Source: Herminiimonas sp. KBW02 | GTDB lineage: Bacteria > Pseudomonadota > Gammaproteobacteria > Burkholderiales > Burkholderiaceae_D | Assembly: GCF_003852535.1 (NCBI RefSeq) | Contig: NZ_QAJP01000004.1 | Location: 186,001-250,000 of the forward strand | Direction: 5' to 3' | Length of the DNA stretch: 64,000 nucleotides | In this document: one piece after another, positions 30,443-40,465 of the stretch | Position numbering within the stretch: the first letter of the stretch is position 1 | Layout of the letters: the number at the start of each line of letters is the position of its first letter | The notes under the pieces: generated by a model | Seen by the model: the letters and a program-made list of their open reading frames with translations, nothing else | The model's database searches: none | Told to the model about the DNA's origin: nothing | Made by a program: the position numbers and the translations under genes

Positions 30443-30474
30443 AAAAACGCCCCGGAGTTCGGGGCGTTTTTTAT
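30443..30474 (+). terminator. Rho-independent terminator after gapA
   Basis: AAAAACGCCCCG (30443-30454) pairs perfectly with CGGGGCGTTTTT (30460-30471) with a five-base loop, followed by further T residues. Confidence 0.9.
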
Positions 30475-30747
30475 TGGCTTAGCGCTGTAATGCGCCTGGG
30501 AAAATCTGCCTCTGGAACTAAGTTAGCCAGACTACTCGTTACTTGCGCTCAGACTACGCCTATCTTTTTTCATTTCTTCAGGTCCGTACGCGATGGAATA
30601 AAGCGATGTGTATAAGTCCTGAAGTTATCCCCGTTTTTTGTGCACAGGCTTGTGGATAAGCTCAGGGTAAGTCACTTATCTCATTGATAGATAAGCGATT
30701 TCATTTCATGCTCAAATGTGGGCATGCGCTGACATGAGTGGGGAGTA
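30475..30747. other. Gene-free gap between gapA and glnE with DnaA-box-like elements
   Basis: No ORF of interest. TTATCCCC (30625-30632) and TGTGGATAAG (30651-30660) are inverted DnaA-box-like sequences. A perfect 7-bp dyad CTTATCT/AGATAAG (30675-30681 / 30689-30695) follows. The two genes converge here; no T-rich terminator for glnE is seen. Confidence 0.45.
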
Positions 30748-33465
30748 TTAGCTGAATACCGCGCTCCACAAAGCTTCTACGTCTGCAATTTCCTCGGCCA
30801 CCCGCTCAGTCTCAACCCGAGCCCGCTCCGCTCCTTGCAACCGTATCTGATGCTGCATTTTGCGGAAGGTACGGTAAGCATCTGCTACCTTGCCGGACAG
30901 CGTCTGATCTATCAGTCCCAGTTCCCCGCACAGCTTGAGCAGGGCGATGTTCCCGATGTCGCCGGTCAGTCGTGCATGCTGTGCCGAGTCGCGCAGGACC
31001 AGGAATTGCACGATGAATTCAATGTCTATCATGCCGCCGTTGTCATGCTTGAGATCGAACAGGTCGGTGCGGTTTGGATGGGCGTCGTGCAGTTTCTTGC
31101 GCATGTCCAGCACGTCGGTTTTGAGTTTCACCGGATCACGTTGCTGACGCAGGACTTCGACGCGTATTGCTTCAAAGCGCGCGCCGATGTCGGCATCACC
31201 GGCGCAGTAACGGGCGCGCGTGAGGGCCTGATGTTCCCACGGCCAGGCTGAGGTGGTCTGGTATTTCTCGAACGACGAAACGGTAGAGACCAGCAAGCCA
31301 CTGGCACCGTCAGGACGCAGCGCGATATCGACATCGAACAGGATGCCGGCTGGTGTATGTGCCGTCATCCAGGTGATGAAGCGTTGCGCCAGTTTGGCAT
31401 ACAGACCGGGGGCTTCCTGATCGTCGTCATCGTAGAGGAAGATGACGTCGAGGTCGGACGCGTAGCCCAGTTCCTTGCCACCCAGCTTGCCATAGGCGAT
31501 GACAGAGAATTTGGGTTCTTCGCGATGGCGCGTGGGCAGGGTTTTCCAGATTGCGTGTATGGTTTCTGCGACCAGCTTGTCGGCCAGTTCGGACAAGTGA
31601 TCGGCCAGGCGTTCTACGCTGAGGTCGCCGACCAGATCCTGTGCCAGCAGGCGGATGAGTTGTGCGTGATGCATTTCGCGCAGCGCGTCCATCTGCCTTT
31701 CGGTATCGCCCGGCGTTTCGTCCAGGCGGCGACGGCAGTCGCGCGCGAAGGCGTTCCAGTCCGGTGTTGCCTTCAGCGTGCGGTCATCCAGCAATTCGTC
31801 GAGCAGGATGGGGTGGCGCGTCAGGTAACGGGCGGCCCATTCGCTGGCGGCGATCATGCGTATCACGCGTTCCAGCGCATGCGGGTATTCGGTCAACAGC
31901 GCCAGGTAAGCCGCACGCCGCGCAATTGCCTCAAAGAAATTCAGCAGGCGATTGAGTGCCAGCGAACGTGTTTCCGTGACTTTGGCGACGATGGGCAGTG
32001 ATGCGTTGACCAGCGCCACCAGCTTGTTGCGACTGGCTTCCGGCAGCGATTGCAGGCGCGGTGAGTGCCAGGTTGCGAGCAGGCGCTGTGCGGCATCGGC
32101 TGCATGGTCGAAGGAGAGGGTGTTGAGATAGGCTTCTATCGCACCTGCATTGTCGGTGTCGCTCAGGACCGCACTCAGTTCTGCATCGACGTTTTCCTCG
32201 TTGCTGTCGCTGGCCTTGTCGCTGAAGATTTCATCGAATTGGGTGGCGACCAGTTTGCGTTGTTCTTCCAGCGCAGCCAGCAGGGACGGCACGTCCTGAT
32301 ACCCCATCATGTGCGCGACGATCAGGCGATCCGCTTCATTCGCGGGCAGCGTATGGGTTTGCGCGTCATCCAGGTATTGCAGCCGGTGTTCCAGGTTGCG
32401 CAGGAAGGTGTAGGCATGCAGTAACTGATCGACCACTTCGGGTTTGAATAATTGCTTTTCTGCCAGGATGCGCAGGGTGCGGCGGGTCGAACGGTCGCGC
32501 AGTGCGGCATCGCGGCCACCTCGTATCAGCTGGAATACTTGCGCCAGGAATTCGATTTCGCGGATGCCGCCGCGGCCCAGCTTGACGTTGTTGCTGCGGT
32601 CCGGGTGGCGCGCTTCCTGCCGGGTGACCTCGGCGCGGATTTGCGCATGCATGTTGCGTATTGCGTCGATGGAGCCGTAGTCCAGGTAACGGCGATAGAC
32701 GAAGGGGCGGATGATTTTTTCCAGCGCTTCGATATCTGCCGGTTTGCCGGTCAGCGCGCGCGCCTTGACCCACGCATAGCGTTCCCATTCGCGGCCTTGC
32801 ACGATCAGGTATTCCTCCACCATGCCGAAGCTGGCGGCCAGCGGGCCGGATGCGCCGTTCGGGCGTAAGGCCATGTCGACGCGGAAGGTAAAGCCGTCTT
32901 CGGTGATCTCCGACAGCGCGGCGATCAGCTTCTTGCCCAGCCGGGTAAAGAATTCATGGTTGGACAGCTGGCGCTGCTCCGGCGTGGTGGTGACGGTTTC
33001 GCCGTCTTCCGGGTAGACGAAGATCAGGTCGATATCTGAGGAAACGTTGAGTTCGCCGCCACCCAGCTTGCCCATGCCGAGTACGATCATTTCCTGGGTT
33101 TCGCCCGATTCCGCACCTACCGGCGTGCCGTGGATGGCCACCATATCGGCCATGACCGCCGCCAGGTGGCGCTGAACCGCGAAGTCGCCAAAAGCGGTCA
33201 TGGTATCGACCACTTCCGCCAGATCGGCCTGGCCGCTGAGGTCGCGCCGGATCAGGGTGGCGATGACCAGGTTGCGCAAGCGGCGCATGGCGGCCGGCAG
33301 CGCGGCACCGGCATCTGTTTCGTTTTGTAAAATCCGAGCGAAAACCTCGGGGTTCAGGGATAATTTGCCGACTTCGGCTACCTTTTGTGCGCGGGTGTCA
33401 TCCGCGTTAATCCATCGGGTATAAAACCGGGATGCAGCAACTTGGGTCAAAGGTATGTTCGTCAC
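30748..33465 (-). CDS. glnE: Bifunctional glutamine synthetase adenylyltransferase/deadenylase
   Basis: 905 residues; adds or removes AMP on glutamine synthetase in response to PII, so it links nitrogen state to glutamine synthesis. Two nucleotidyltransferase domains: GMGKLGGGELNVSSDIDLIFVY (N-terminal, deadenylase) and AYGKLGGKELGYASDLDVIFLY (C-terminal, adenylylase). Each has the expected pair of Asp residues. Length is typical. Divergent from yhdP. Confidence 0.95.
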   Translation of the reverse strand: MTNIPLTQVAASRFYTRWINADDTRAQKVAEVGKLSLNPEVFARILQNETDAGAALPAAMRRLRNLVIATLIRRDLSGQADLAEVVDTMTAFGDFAVQRHLAAVMADMVAIHGTPVGAESGETQEMIVLGMGKLGGGELNVSSDIDLIFVYPEDGETVTTTPEQRQLSNHEFFTRLGKKLIAALSEITEDGFTFRVDMALRPNGASGPLAASFGMVEEYLIVQGREWERYAWVKARALTGKPADIEALEKIIRPFVYRRYLDYGSIDAIRNMHAQIRAEVTRQEARHPDRSNNVKLGRGGIREIEFLAQVFQLIRGGRDAALRDRSTRRTLRILAEKQLFKPEVVDQLLHAYTFLRNLEHRLQYLDDAQTHTLPANEADRLIVAHMMGYQDVPSLLAALEEQRKLVATQFDEIFSDKASDSNEENVDAELSAVLSDTDNAGAIEAYLNTLSFDHAADAAQRLLATWHSPRLQSLPEASRNKLVALVNASLPIVAKVTETRSLALNRLLNFFEAIARRAAYLALLTEYPHALERVIRMIAASEWAARYLTRHPILLDELLDDRTLKATPDWNAFARDCRRRLDETPGDTERQMDALREMHHAQLIRLLAQDLVGDLSVERLADHLSELADKLVAETIHAIWKTLPTRHREEPKFSVIAYGKLGGKELGYASDLDVIFLYDDDDQEAPGLYAKLAQRFITWMTAHTPAGILFDVDIALRPDGASGLLVSTVSSFEKYQTTSAWPWEHQALTRARYCAGDADIGARFEAIRVEVLRQQRDPVKLKTDVLDMRKKLHDAHPNRTDLFDLKHDNGGMIDIEFIVQFLVLRDSAQHARLTGDIGNIALLKLCGELGLIDQTLSGKVADAYRTFRKMQHQIRLQGAERARVETERVAEEIADVEALWSAVFS

Positions 33466-33597
33466 GGGCTGGGAGAGAGTATCCTAGGGGTTCTTGATGA
33501 TTGCGGTGTAAGTCCGCGCTGTTGTCGGCGAATGTCAGTTTTTTGCTGGCCGACTGTTTTATTCTACGCGAAGTCGACTCACCGACCTTTTTGATTG

Positions 33598-36500
33598 ATG
33601 CCTACAGACCAACGTCCACCAGAACAGCCCCAAACTGCCAATAAGCTGCAGGTGTGCTGGCGCTCGCTGCAGGCCTCATTGCGCTATGCCAACCGGGCCA
33701 GCTTCAATGCCTTGTGCTGGCTGGGCAAACTGTTGCTGGTGGCTTACTTCGTTTTTTGCGCGCTGTTCCTCAGCTTGCGCTATGTGGTTTTGCCACAGAT
33801 TTCCAATTATCGAGTTGATGTAGAAAACGTCGCGACCAAGGCGATCGGCCGTCCGGTCACTATCGGAGCGATTGATGCATCCTGGCATGGCTTGCGTCCT
33901 TTCCTGTCGCTCGACAATGTCGCGATTTATGATCAGGGCGGGGATGTTGCCTTGCGTTTGCCTAAAGTGTCGGCCACCGTATCGTGGTGGTCGGTGATGG
34001 TGGCGGAGCTGCGCCTGCATAACCTCGAGATCGATAAGCCGAATATGGACATCGAGCGCGATGTCGACGGCAAGTTTTATGTCGCCGGAATGCTGGTCGA
34101 TTTGCAGCAGGACGGCGACGGCAAGGCTGCCAACTGGATCTTGTCGCAACGCGAGATCAGGATCAGGGATGGGCAGTTACGCTGGCAGGATAAGGTGCGG
34201 CAAGCACCGGACCTATTGCTGAGCAAAGTCGATGTGGTCTTGCACAATGAAGGCCGTCGCCATCAGTTCGCATTCAAGGCTACACCGCCGACCGAAATTG
34301 CCGCGCCACTGGATGTGCGTGCGACTTTTGATCATCCTTATTTCTCCAAGAAAATTTCCGATGCGACGCGCTGGACCGGCACCATTTATTCCGCGGTGCG
34401 CGATACCGAACTGGCGAGCTGGAAACCTTATATCGACTTCCCGTTCGACTTGCAGCATGCCAAGGGGTCGTTGCGCGCATGGCTGGCGTTTGACCATGCA
34501 CGGATTGCAGATCTGACTGCCGACCTGGCCTTGTCCGATGTGTCGGCACAACTGCGCAAGGACCTGGTGCCGCTGGAATTGACGTCTGCAAATGGCCGCG
34601 TCGCGATCAGCGAACCACTGGATGCGAGCTCACGCGACGGTACGCCGACCTTCGGTGCAAAGGGTTACACGATTTCGCTGATGGATTTTTCCTTGCAGAC
34701 CCGTGATGGCCTGACTTTGCCAAGTACGACCTTCAGCAAGCGTTATGTGGCGGCGAAGAAAGACGCGCCTGAGCATGCAGAAGTCATGGTGAAACAGCTG
34801 GATTTGCAGGCCTGGGCCAACTTTGCCGGACGCCTGCCGTTGCCGGAAGAGCAGTTGCGCCTGATCAGCGATTTCGCACCGCGTGGCGTATTGAAGGATT
34901 TCACCGCGCAGTGGCAGGGTGCTTATCCGGAGATTGCTTCGTACAAGCTCAAAGGTGATTTTTCGCATCTGTCGATGAATGCCCAGCCTGCGCGTTCTGC
35001 ACGTGCCGCTACCAAGACTACACCAGCGCAAGCAGCGGTACCCGCGATTCCCGGTTTTGAAAATTTGTCCGGACGCATCGATGCAAACAGCCAGGGCGGC
35101 AATATCGTGCTGGCATCGGATCAGCTGAAGCTGGCTTTGCCGACTTATTTCTCCGAGCCGGAAGTGGCGTTTGATACTTTCAATATGGATGCGCAGTGGG
35201 CATTCCAGAAGAATGATCAATTCCTGCTGACTGTGAAGGGTCTGAATTTTATGCAGCAGGGATTGACGGTCGGCCTGTCCGGCAGCCACCTGATGCCCTT
35301 GCATAAGCAGGCCGGAGACAAGCTGGGCACGATAGATGTGACAGGCACTATCTCCGGACTGGAGTTGAACAAGATAGGCAATTATCTGCCGACGGCGATG
35401 AATCCTGACTTCCGTAATTGGTTGTCGCATGCGCTGATTGCCGGCACCTTGCGCGACGGTCGCATCAAGCTGAAGGGTGATCTGGCGCACTTCCCGTTTC
35501 ATACCAGCAAGCCGAATGAAAAACCGAAAGGTGAATTCACCTTTGGCGGCAGGATAGAAGACGGCGGCTTGAACTATGCGCCGGATTTGTTCGCGAAAGA
35601 TGGCAAGGCACCGATGTGGCCGTTGCTGGAAAAAGTCCAGGGCACCATCCTGTTCGATCGCACCCGCATGGAAATCAAGGGTGAAAGCGGCAAGACCAAC
35701 GGTGCCGATGTATCGAATGTGAAAGCGGTGATTCCGGATCTGCTGGCCGATGCGCCGGTACTGGATATTGATGGTAACGCCGCCGGTACCTTGCAAAACC
35801 TGGTGCAGTACACGCTGGATAGCCCGGTTGCGACCTGGATTGATCACTTTACAGATGAAACCAAAGCGACTGGCAATGCAACGCTGGCTCTGAAGTTGCA
35901 TTTGCCACTGCACAAAATGATCGACGCCAGGGTCAAGGGCATACTGAAATTCAATAACAATAATGTGACCTTGCAAAACGTGATCCCGATGATGTCGGGA
36001 ACGACCGGCCAGTTGGAATTTGATGAAAAAGGGTTGACGCTGAACGGCGTTAAATCGACGTTCCTCGGTGGTCCGCTGACGGTTTCTGGTGGCACGCAAA
36101 AGGACGGCAACATTCTGATCAAGGCAGACGGTACGCTCACAGCACTGGGTTTGCGCAAAAACTATCCGTCGCCTGCCATGCAAAAACTGACCGACAAGAT
36201 TAACGGCAGCACGCGTTTTGGCGTCAGTATCGGGGTGCGTAGCAAGCGCGTGGATATCGTGGTCGATTCCAATCTGCGCGGCCTGGGACTGGATTTCCCA
36301 GCGCCACTGAACAAGGCAGCCAAAGATGCCTTGCCGCTTAAGTTTGAACAAATCAGCTCGCCGTCCGATAGTGCCACCATGATGCGTGACAACATCAAAG
36401 TAGCGCTTGGACCTTCGATCAGCGGCAGCTATGCACGCGAGAAAAATACCGCGGTGGCTAATCCCGAATGGCGCGTGGTCTATGGCGGCATAGGAGTGAA

Positions 36501-37788
36501 TACACCGGCGCCGACGCCTATCAGCGGACTGGCACTCAACCTCAGCATGCGTAGCCTGAATGTCGATGACTGGCTCAAAGTAATGTCGACCGATGCACCT
36601 GATCCGAAGAAGAAAGTGGCGGCAGATCCTTTAAGTGTCGTCAATTTGTCGCAGTATGTTGATCCGACCAGCATTGCAGTGCGTGCGACGGAGTTGAATC
36701 TCCTCGACAAGAAATTCGACAACGTCGTGCTGGGCGCCACGCATGACAAAGGTGCGTGGCAAGCCAACGTCGATGCGGCGCAAATGTCCGGCTATATCAC
36801 CTGGATAGAATCGTCATCCGGACGTGGCCTGGGTAAAGTGACTGCCAGGTTGTCGTCGCTGACGGTGCCGAAGACAGCCAATACCGAAGTCAAAAACCTG
36901 CTTGACGGCGTCGATACCGCAACTGAAATGCCGGCGCTGGACATCATTGCTGATAACTTTGAATTGATGGGCAAGAAGCTCGGTCGCCTGGAGCTGATTG
37001 CACACTATGTACGTGCCACCGAAGGTCGCGAATGGCGTATCCGCAATCTGGCACTGAGCAATCCGGATGCGAGCCTGAAGGCGAGTGGTAGCTGGCTGGC
37101 GAAGAAGGGCGGGAATAGTTCCAGCCTTGATTACAGTATGAATATCAATAACGCCGGCAACTTGCTCGGTCGTTTTGGCTTTGCCGATGTCGTACGTAAC
37201 GGCAAAGGAAAAATGGATGGCACCATCAGCTGGAAGGGCTTGCCGTTCTCCATCGATTACCCTAGCTTGTCCGGCAACATTAACCTGGACATGGCAACCG
37301 GGCAGTTCCTGAAGGTTGAGCCGGGTGCCGCCAAATTGCTGGGCGTGCTGAGTTTGCAATCGATACCGCGCCGCCTGACGCTGGATTTCCGCGATATATT
37401 CGCCGATGGTTTTGCCTTCGACGGCATCACCGGCAGCGCGAATATCAATAACGGCGTAGCTTCCACCACCAACCTGAAAATGCGCGGTGTCAGCGCGACG
37501 GTATTGATAGAAGGTTCGGCCGACATCGACAAGGAATCGCAAAACCTGCGCGCAGTGGTGATCCCGGAAATCAATGCCGGTGCTGCTTCGGTTGCTTACG
37601 CGCTGGCGGTTAATCCGGTCATCGGCGCCGGCACCTTCCTGGCACAATTGTTCCTGCGTGAACCCCTGGCGCGCGCGTTCACATTTGAATACATGATTAC
37701 CGGGCCCTGGAAAGACCCGAACGTGACCAAGGTAGAGCGCAAGAATGAACAATCTTCAAGCCCTGCGCCATTACCAACGCCGGGTTAA
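33598..37788 (+). CDS. yhdP: YhdP family AsmA-like transport protein
   Basis: 1396 residues. One N-terminal membrane helix (about 37-60, LLLVAYFVFCALFLSLRYVV), then a long beta-rich periplasmic body with the DUF3971-type central domain and an AsmA-like C-terminal region (LLGVLSLQSIPRRLTLDFRDIF). Members of the AsmA/TamB/YhdP clan form bridge-like grooves that carry phospholipid to the outer membrane. The ATG at 33598 is used; a TTG one codon earlier is possible. The gene is complete despite its size. Confidence 0.9.
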   Translation: MPTDQRPPEQPQTANKLQVCWRSLQASLRYANRASFNALCWLGKLLLVAYFVFCALFLSLRYVVLPQISNYRVDVENVATKAIGRPVTIGAIDASWHGLRPFLSLDNVAIYDQGGDVALRLPKVSATVSWWSVMVAELRLHNLEIDKPNMDIERDVDGKFYVAGMLVDLQQDGDGKAANWILSQREIRIRDGQLRWQDKVRQAPDLLLSKVDVVLHNEGRRHQFAFKATPPTEIAAPLDVRATFDHPYFSKKISDATRWTGTIYSAVRDTELASWKPYIDFPFDLQHAKGSLRAWLAFDHARIADLTADLALSDVSAQLRKDLVPLELTSANGRVAISEPLDASSRDGTPTFGAKGYTISLMDFSLQTRDGLTLPSTTFSKRYVAAKKDAPEHAEVMVKQLDLQAWANFAGRLPLPEEQLRLISDFAPRGVLKDFTAQWQGAYPEIASYKLKGDFSHLSMNAQPARSARAATKTTPAQAAVPAIPGFENLSGRIDANSQGGNIVLASDQLKLALPTYFSEPEVAFDTFNMDAQWAFQKNDQFLLTVKGLNFMQQGLTVGLSGSHLMPLHKQAGDKLGTIDVTGTISGLELNKIGNYLPTAMNPDFRNWLSHALIAGTLRDGRIKLKGDLAHFPFHTSKPNEKPKGEFTFGGRIEDGGLNYAPDLFAKDGKAPMWPLLEKVQGTILFDRTRMEIKGESGKTNGADVSNVKAVIPDLLADAPVLDIDGNAAGTLQNLVQYTLDSPVATWIDHFTDETKATGNATLALKLHLPLHKMIDARVKGILKFNNNNVTLQNVIPMMSGTTGQLEFDEKGLTLNGVKSTFLGGPLTVSGGTQKDGNILIKADGTLTALGLRKNYPSPAMQKLTDKINGSTRFGVSIGVRSKRVDIVVDSNLRGLGLDFPAPLNKAAKDALPLKFEQISSPSDSATMMRDNIKVALGPSISGSYAREKNTAVANPEWRVVYGGIGVNTPAPTPISGLALNLSMRSLNVDDWLKVMSTDAPDPKKKVAADPLSVVNLSQYVDPTSIAVRATELNLLDKKFDNVVLGATHDKGAWQANVDAAQMSGYITWIESSSGRGLGKVTARLSSLTVPKTANTEVKNLLDGVDTATEMPALDIIADNFELMGKKLGRLELIAHYVRATEGREWRIRNLALSNPDASLKASGSWLAKKGGNSSSLDYSMNINNAGNLLGRFGFADVVRNGKGKMDGTISWKGLPFSIDYPSLSGNINLDMATGQFLKVEPGAAKLLGVLSLQSIPRRLTLDFRDIFADGFAFDGITGSANINNGVASTTNLKMRGVSATVLIEGSADIDKESQNLRAVVIPEINAGAASVAYALAVNPVIGAGTFLAQLFLREPLARAFTFEYMITGPWKDPNVTKVERKNEQSSSPAPLPTPG

Positions 37789-37821
37789 TGTGTGGAAAAC
37801 AAGCGTACAGAAAGCTGAATC

Positions 37822-38631
37822 ATGACGAACCCACTCTCGCGTGTTGCCGCGATCCAGATGATTTCTACTCCGTCGATAGAGGAGAATATCGCGACGGCCG
37901 GGCGCCTGATAGCGCAAGCTGCACAGCAAGGTGCGCAACTGGTGTTACTGCCAGAGTACTGGGCGGCGATGGGCATGCACGAAACTGACAAGCTGGGCTA
38001 TGCCGAGCAGGTGGATGTCGGGCCTATCCAGGAATTCATGGCAGCGACTGCACGCGAACATCAGATCTGGCTGATAGGCGGTACCCTGCCGCTGGCGGCG
38101 CAAGTCGCTGATAAAGTCCTGAACACCATGATGGTGTACAACCCGGCTGGCGAGCGCGTACAGCGTTACGACAAAATCCATCTGTTCAGCTTCACCAGGG
38201 GTGAAGAATCCTATGACGAAGCGCGCACCATCGTGGATGGTCATGATGTGACGACCTTCGATGCGCCGTTTGGCAAAGTCGGTTTGTCGGTTTGCTACGA
38301 CTTGCGTTTCCCGGAGCTGTACCGTGCGATGGGGGATTGCACACTGATCGTGGTACCGGCTGCATTTACTTATACAACCGGTAAGGCGCACTGGGAAATC
38401 CTGCTGCGTGCCCGCGCCATAGAAAATCAATGTTATGTGCTGGCGGCAGCGCAGGGCGGACGTCATAAAAACGGCCGTACCACCTGGGGCCACAGCATGC
38501 TGATCGATCCGTGGGGCGAGGTAAAAACCGTGCTGCCAGAGGGCGAAGGCCTTGTAATTGGCGACATTGAACCCCATTATTTATCAGGTGTTCGGGAAAA
38601 TCTTCCTGCATTGAAACATCGCAAGCTGTAG
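37822..38631 (+). CDS. Carbon-nitrogen hydrolase (nitrilase superfamily, Nit/NitFhit-like)
   Basis: 269 residues. The catalytic triad is visible: Glu in LLPEYW, Lys in YDKIHLF, Cys in SVCYDLRFPELYR. This subgroup (bacterial Nit1/YbeM-like) includes deaminated-glutathione amidases that repair a transamination by-product; that activity is plausible but unproven here. It is sandwiched between yhdP and tldD, an arrangement common in this group of bacteria. Confidence 0.9.
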   Translation: MTNPLSRVAAIQMISTPSIEENIATAGRLIAQAAQQGAQLVLLPEYWAAMGMHETDKLGYAEQVDVGPIQEFMAATAREHQIWLIGGTLPLAAQVADKVLNTMMVYNPAGERVQRYDKIHLFSFTRGEESYDEARTIVDGHDVTTFDAPFGKVGLSVCYDLRFPELYRAMGDCTLIVVPAAFTYTTGKAHWEILLRARAIENQCYVLAAAQGGRHKNGRTTWGHSMLIDPWGEVKTVLPEGEGLVIGDIEPHYLSGVRENLPALKHRKL

Positions 38632-38716
38632 TAGTTGGGGGCGAAGGAGCCATTTGCTCTACAATTCGCCTATCCGAATCAATTTTTGCGCTTGACGCGT
38701 AAATAGCAAAGACACA

Positions 38717-40177
38717 ATGACTCCATTCGAACCAAATCTCAAAACGCTAGCCGTCGCCCGCGATGTATTGTTGACGCCTTTTGGCCTGGATGAATCCATC
38801 CTGATCAAAACGCTGGGGTCGATGTTTACGCATCGCGTTGACTATGCAGATTTGTACTTCCAGTTCACCAAGAGTGAAGGCTGGAGTCTGGAAGAAGGCA
38901 TCGTTAAGACCGGTAGCTTCTCCATCGACCAGGGTGTCGGCGTGCGCGCCGTATCCGGCGACAAGACCGCATTCTCGTATTCGGATGAAATCTCCGAACG
39001 CGCCTTGCTCGAAGCCGCACAGGCGACGCGTACCATCGCGCGCCAGGGCGCAGGCAAGATCAAGGTAGCGTCGGCGATCCAGCACGCTGGCGGCCGCTCG
39101 CTGTACCTGCCGCATGATCCGCTGACGTCGCTGGATGCAACGGAAAAAGTAAAGCTGCTGGAAAAAATAGAACGTATCGCACGCGCCAAAGATCCGCGTG
39201 TGGTGCAAGTCATGGCTGGCCTCGCTGGCGAGTATGACGTCGTACTGGTGGTACGTAGTGATGGCGTGCTGGCTGCCGATATCCGTCCTCTGGTACGCGT
39301 GTCGATTACCGTGATTGCAGAACAAAATGGTCGTCGTGAAATGGGTTCCAGCGGTGGCGGTGGTCGCTATAGCTATGCCTACTTCGACGATGAATTGCTG
39401 GAAAAATATGCGAGCGAAGCAGTTGCTTCTGCGCTCGTGAATCTGGATTCGCGTCCGGCGCCTGCCGGTCCGATGACCGTGGTGCTTGGCCCTGGCTGGC
39501 CGGGTGTCTTGTTGCACGAAGCCATCGGTCACGGTCTGGAAGGTGACTTCAATCGTAAAGGTTCGAGTGCATTCTCCGGTCGCATCGGCGAGCGTGTCGC
39601 AGCGAAAGGCGTAACGGTAGTGGATGACGGTACGATCGCTGATCGTCGTGGTTCGCTGAATATTGATGACGAAGGCAATCCGACGCAGTGCACTACGCTG
39701 ATCGAAGACGGCATTCTGAAAGGCTATATCCAGGACACCATGAATGCGCGCCTGATGAAAATGCCGGTGACTGGTAATGCACGTCGCGAATCGTTTGCGC
39801 ACCTGCCTATGCCACGCATGACGAACACTTATATGCTGGGCGGGGATAAAGATCCTGCTGAAATCCTGGCGTCGGTAAAGAACGGTTTGTATGCGGTGAA
39901 CTTCGGCGGCGGTCAGGTTGATATCACCAACGGTAAATTCGTATTCTCGGCCAGTGAAGCCTACATGATCGAAAACGGCAAGGTGACTTACCCGGTCAAA
40001 GGCGCCACCCTGATCGGCAATGGCCCTGACGTGTTGAATCGTGTATCGATGATAGGCAATGACATGCGTCTCGACAGTGGCGTGGGCGTGTGCGGCAAGG
40101 AAGGCCAGAGCGTGCCGGTAGGCGTCGGTCAGCCGACCTTGCGTATCGATGGGGTGACAGTGGGCGGTACGGCCTGA
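38717..40177 (+). CDS. tldD: Metalloprotease TldD
   Basis: 486 residues. The zinc motif HEAIGH ([14 protein letters not shown]) is intact, with the downstream Cys of the family nearby ([19 protein letters not shown]). TldD works with TldE/PmbA to degrade unfolded peptides and process modified peptides. TldE is not in this window. A TTGACG sequence upstream could be its -35. Confidence 0.95.
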   Translation: MTPFEPNLKTLAVARDVLLTPFGLDESILIKTLGSMFTHRVDYADLYFQFTKSEGWSLEEGIVKTGSFSIDQGVGVRAVSGDKTAFSYSDEISERALLEAAQATRTIARQGAGKIKVASAIQHAGGRSLYLPHDPLTSLDATEKVKLLEKIERIARAKDPRVVQVMAGLAGEYDVVLVVRSDGVLAADIRPLVRVSITVIAEQNGRREMGSSGGGGRYSYAYFDDELLEKYASEAVASALVNLDSRPAPAGPMTVVLGPGWPGVLLHEAIGHGLEGDFNRKGSSAFSGRIGERVAAKGVTVVDDGTIADRRGSLNIDDEGNPTQCTTLIEDGILKGYIQDTMNARLMKMPVTGNARRESFAHLPMPRMTNTYMLGGDKDPAEILASVKNGLYAVNFGGGQVDITNGKFVFSASEAYMIENGKVTYPVKGATLIGNGPDVLNRVSMIGNDMRLDSGVGVCGKEGQSVPVGVGQPTLRIDGVTVGGTA

Positions 40178-40295
40178 TAGTGTTGGTATTCAGGCCATAA
40201 TTGTTATATCTGTCACGCCTTTTAACCGTTTTGCTTGCGAAACCCACGGATTTATTGCACTATTACCGACAGATAACCGCATTACACCTGAAAAC

Positions 40296-40367
40296 ATGAC
40301 TTCTTCGCGCTTCCAATTTTACTTTTACTTTAGCTATTCCAGCCCAACGGCGGTGGAGAAGCGGTAA
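40296..40367 (+). CDS. Putative aroG leader peptide rich in Phe/Tyr codons
   Basis: 23-codon ORF (ATG 40296, TAA 40365-40367). The peptide starts MTSSRFQFYFYFSYSS and ends TAVEKR: four Phe and three Tyr fall within nine residues, including an unbroken FYFYF. It is followed by a terminator and then by aroG. The GGCGGT near its end can pair with the 5' arm of that terminator. The ribosome site is weak (no clear AGGAG). Composition and layout match classical attenuation leaders such as pheL; assignment is inferred but strong. Confidence 0.75.
   Translation: MTSSRFQFYFYFSYSSPTAVEKR
40349..40365 (+). promoter_or_regulatory. aroG antiterminator arm
   Basis: GGCGGT (40349-40354), with a second copy GCGGT (40361-40365), is complementary to ACCGCC in the 5' arm of the terminator at 40404. 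A ribosome stalled on the Phe/Tyr codons at 40317-40337 leaves it free. A ribosome at the leader stop covers it. Confidence 0.6.
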
Positions 40368-40403
40368 GCGCGCAGGTAAAAAAAGCTTAGACCGAAATTC
40401 TTT

Positions 40404-40437
40404 AAAAAACCGCCCGCGATGGCGGTTTTTTATTTTT
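40404..40437 (+). terminator. Attenuator terminator before aroG
   Basis: AAAAAACCGCC (40404-40414) pairs perfectly with GGCGGTTTTTT (40421-40431) around a six-base loop, then ATTTTT. It lies 29 bases before the aroG ATG and 227 bases after the tldD stop, so it is more likely an attenuator than only the tldD terminator. Confidence 0.85.
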
Positions 40438-40465
40438 GCAGAACAGATTTTGACTGGAGAAAAAC

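Noticed and set aside
34630-36351. 573-codon minus-strand frame inside yhdP
   Set aside because: Antisense shadow of the YhdP-family gene, with no recognisable motif or suitable ribosome site.
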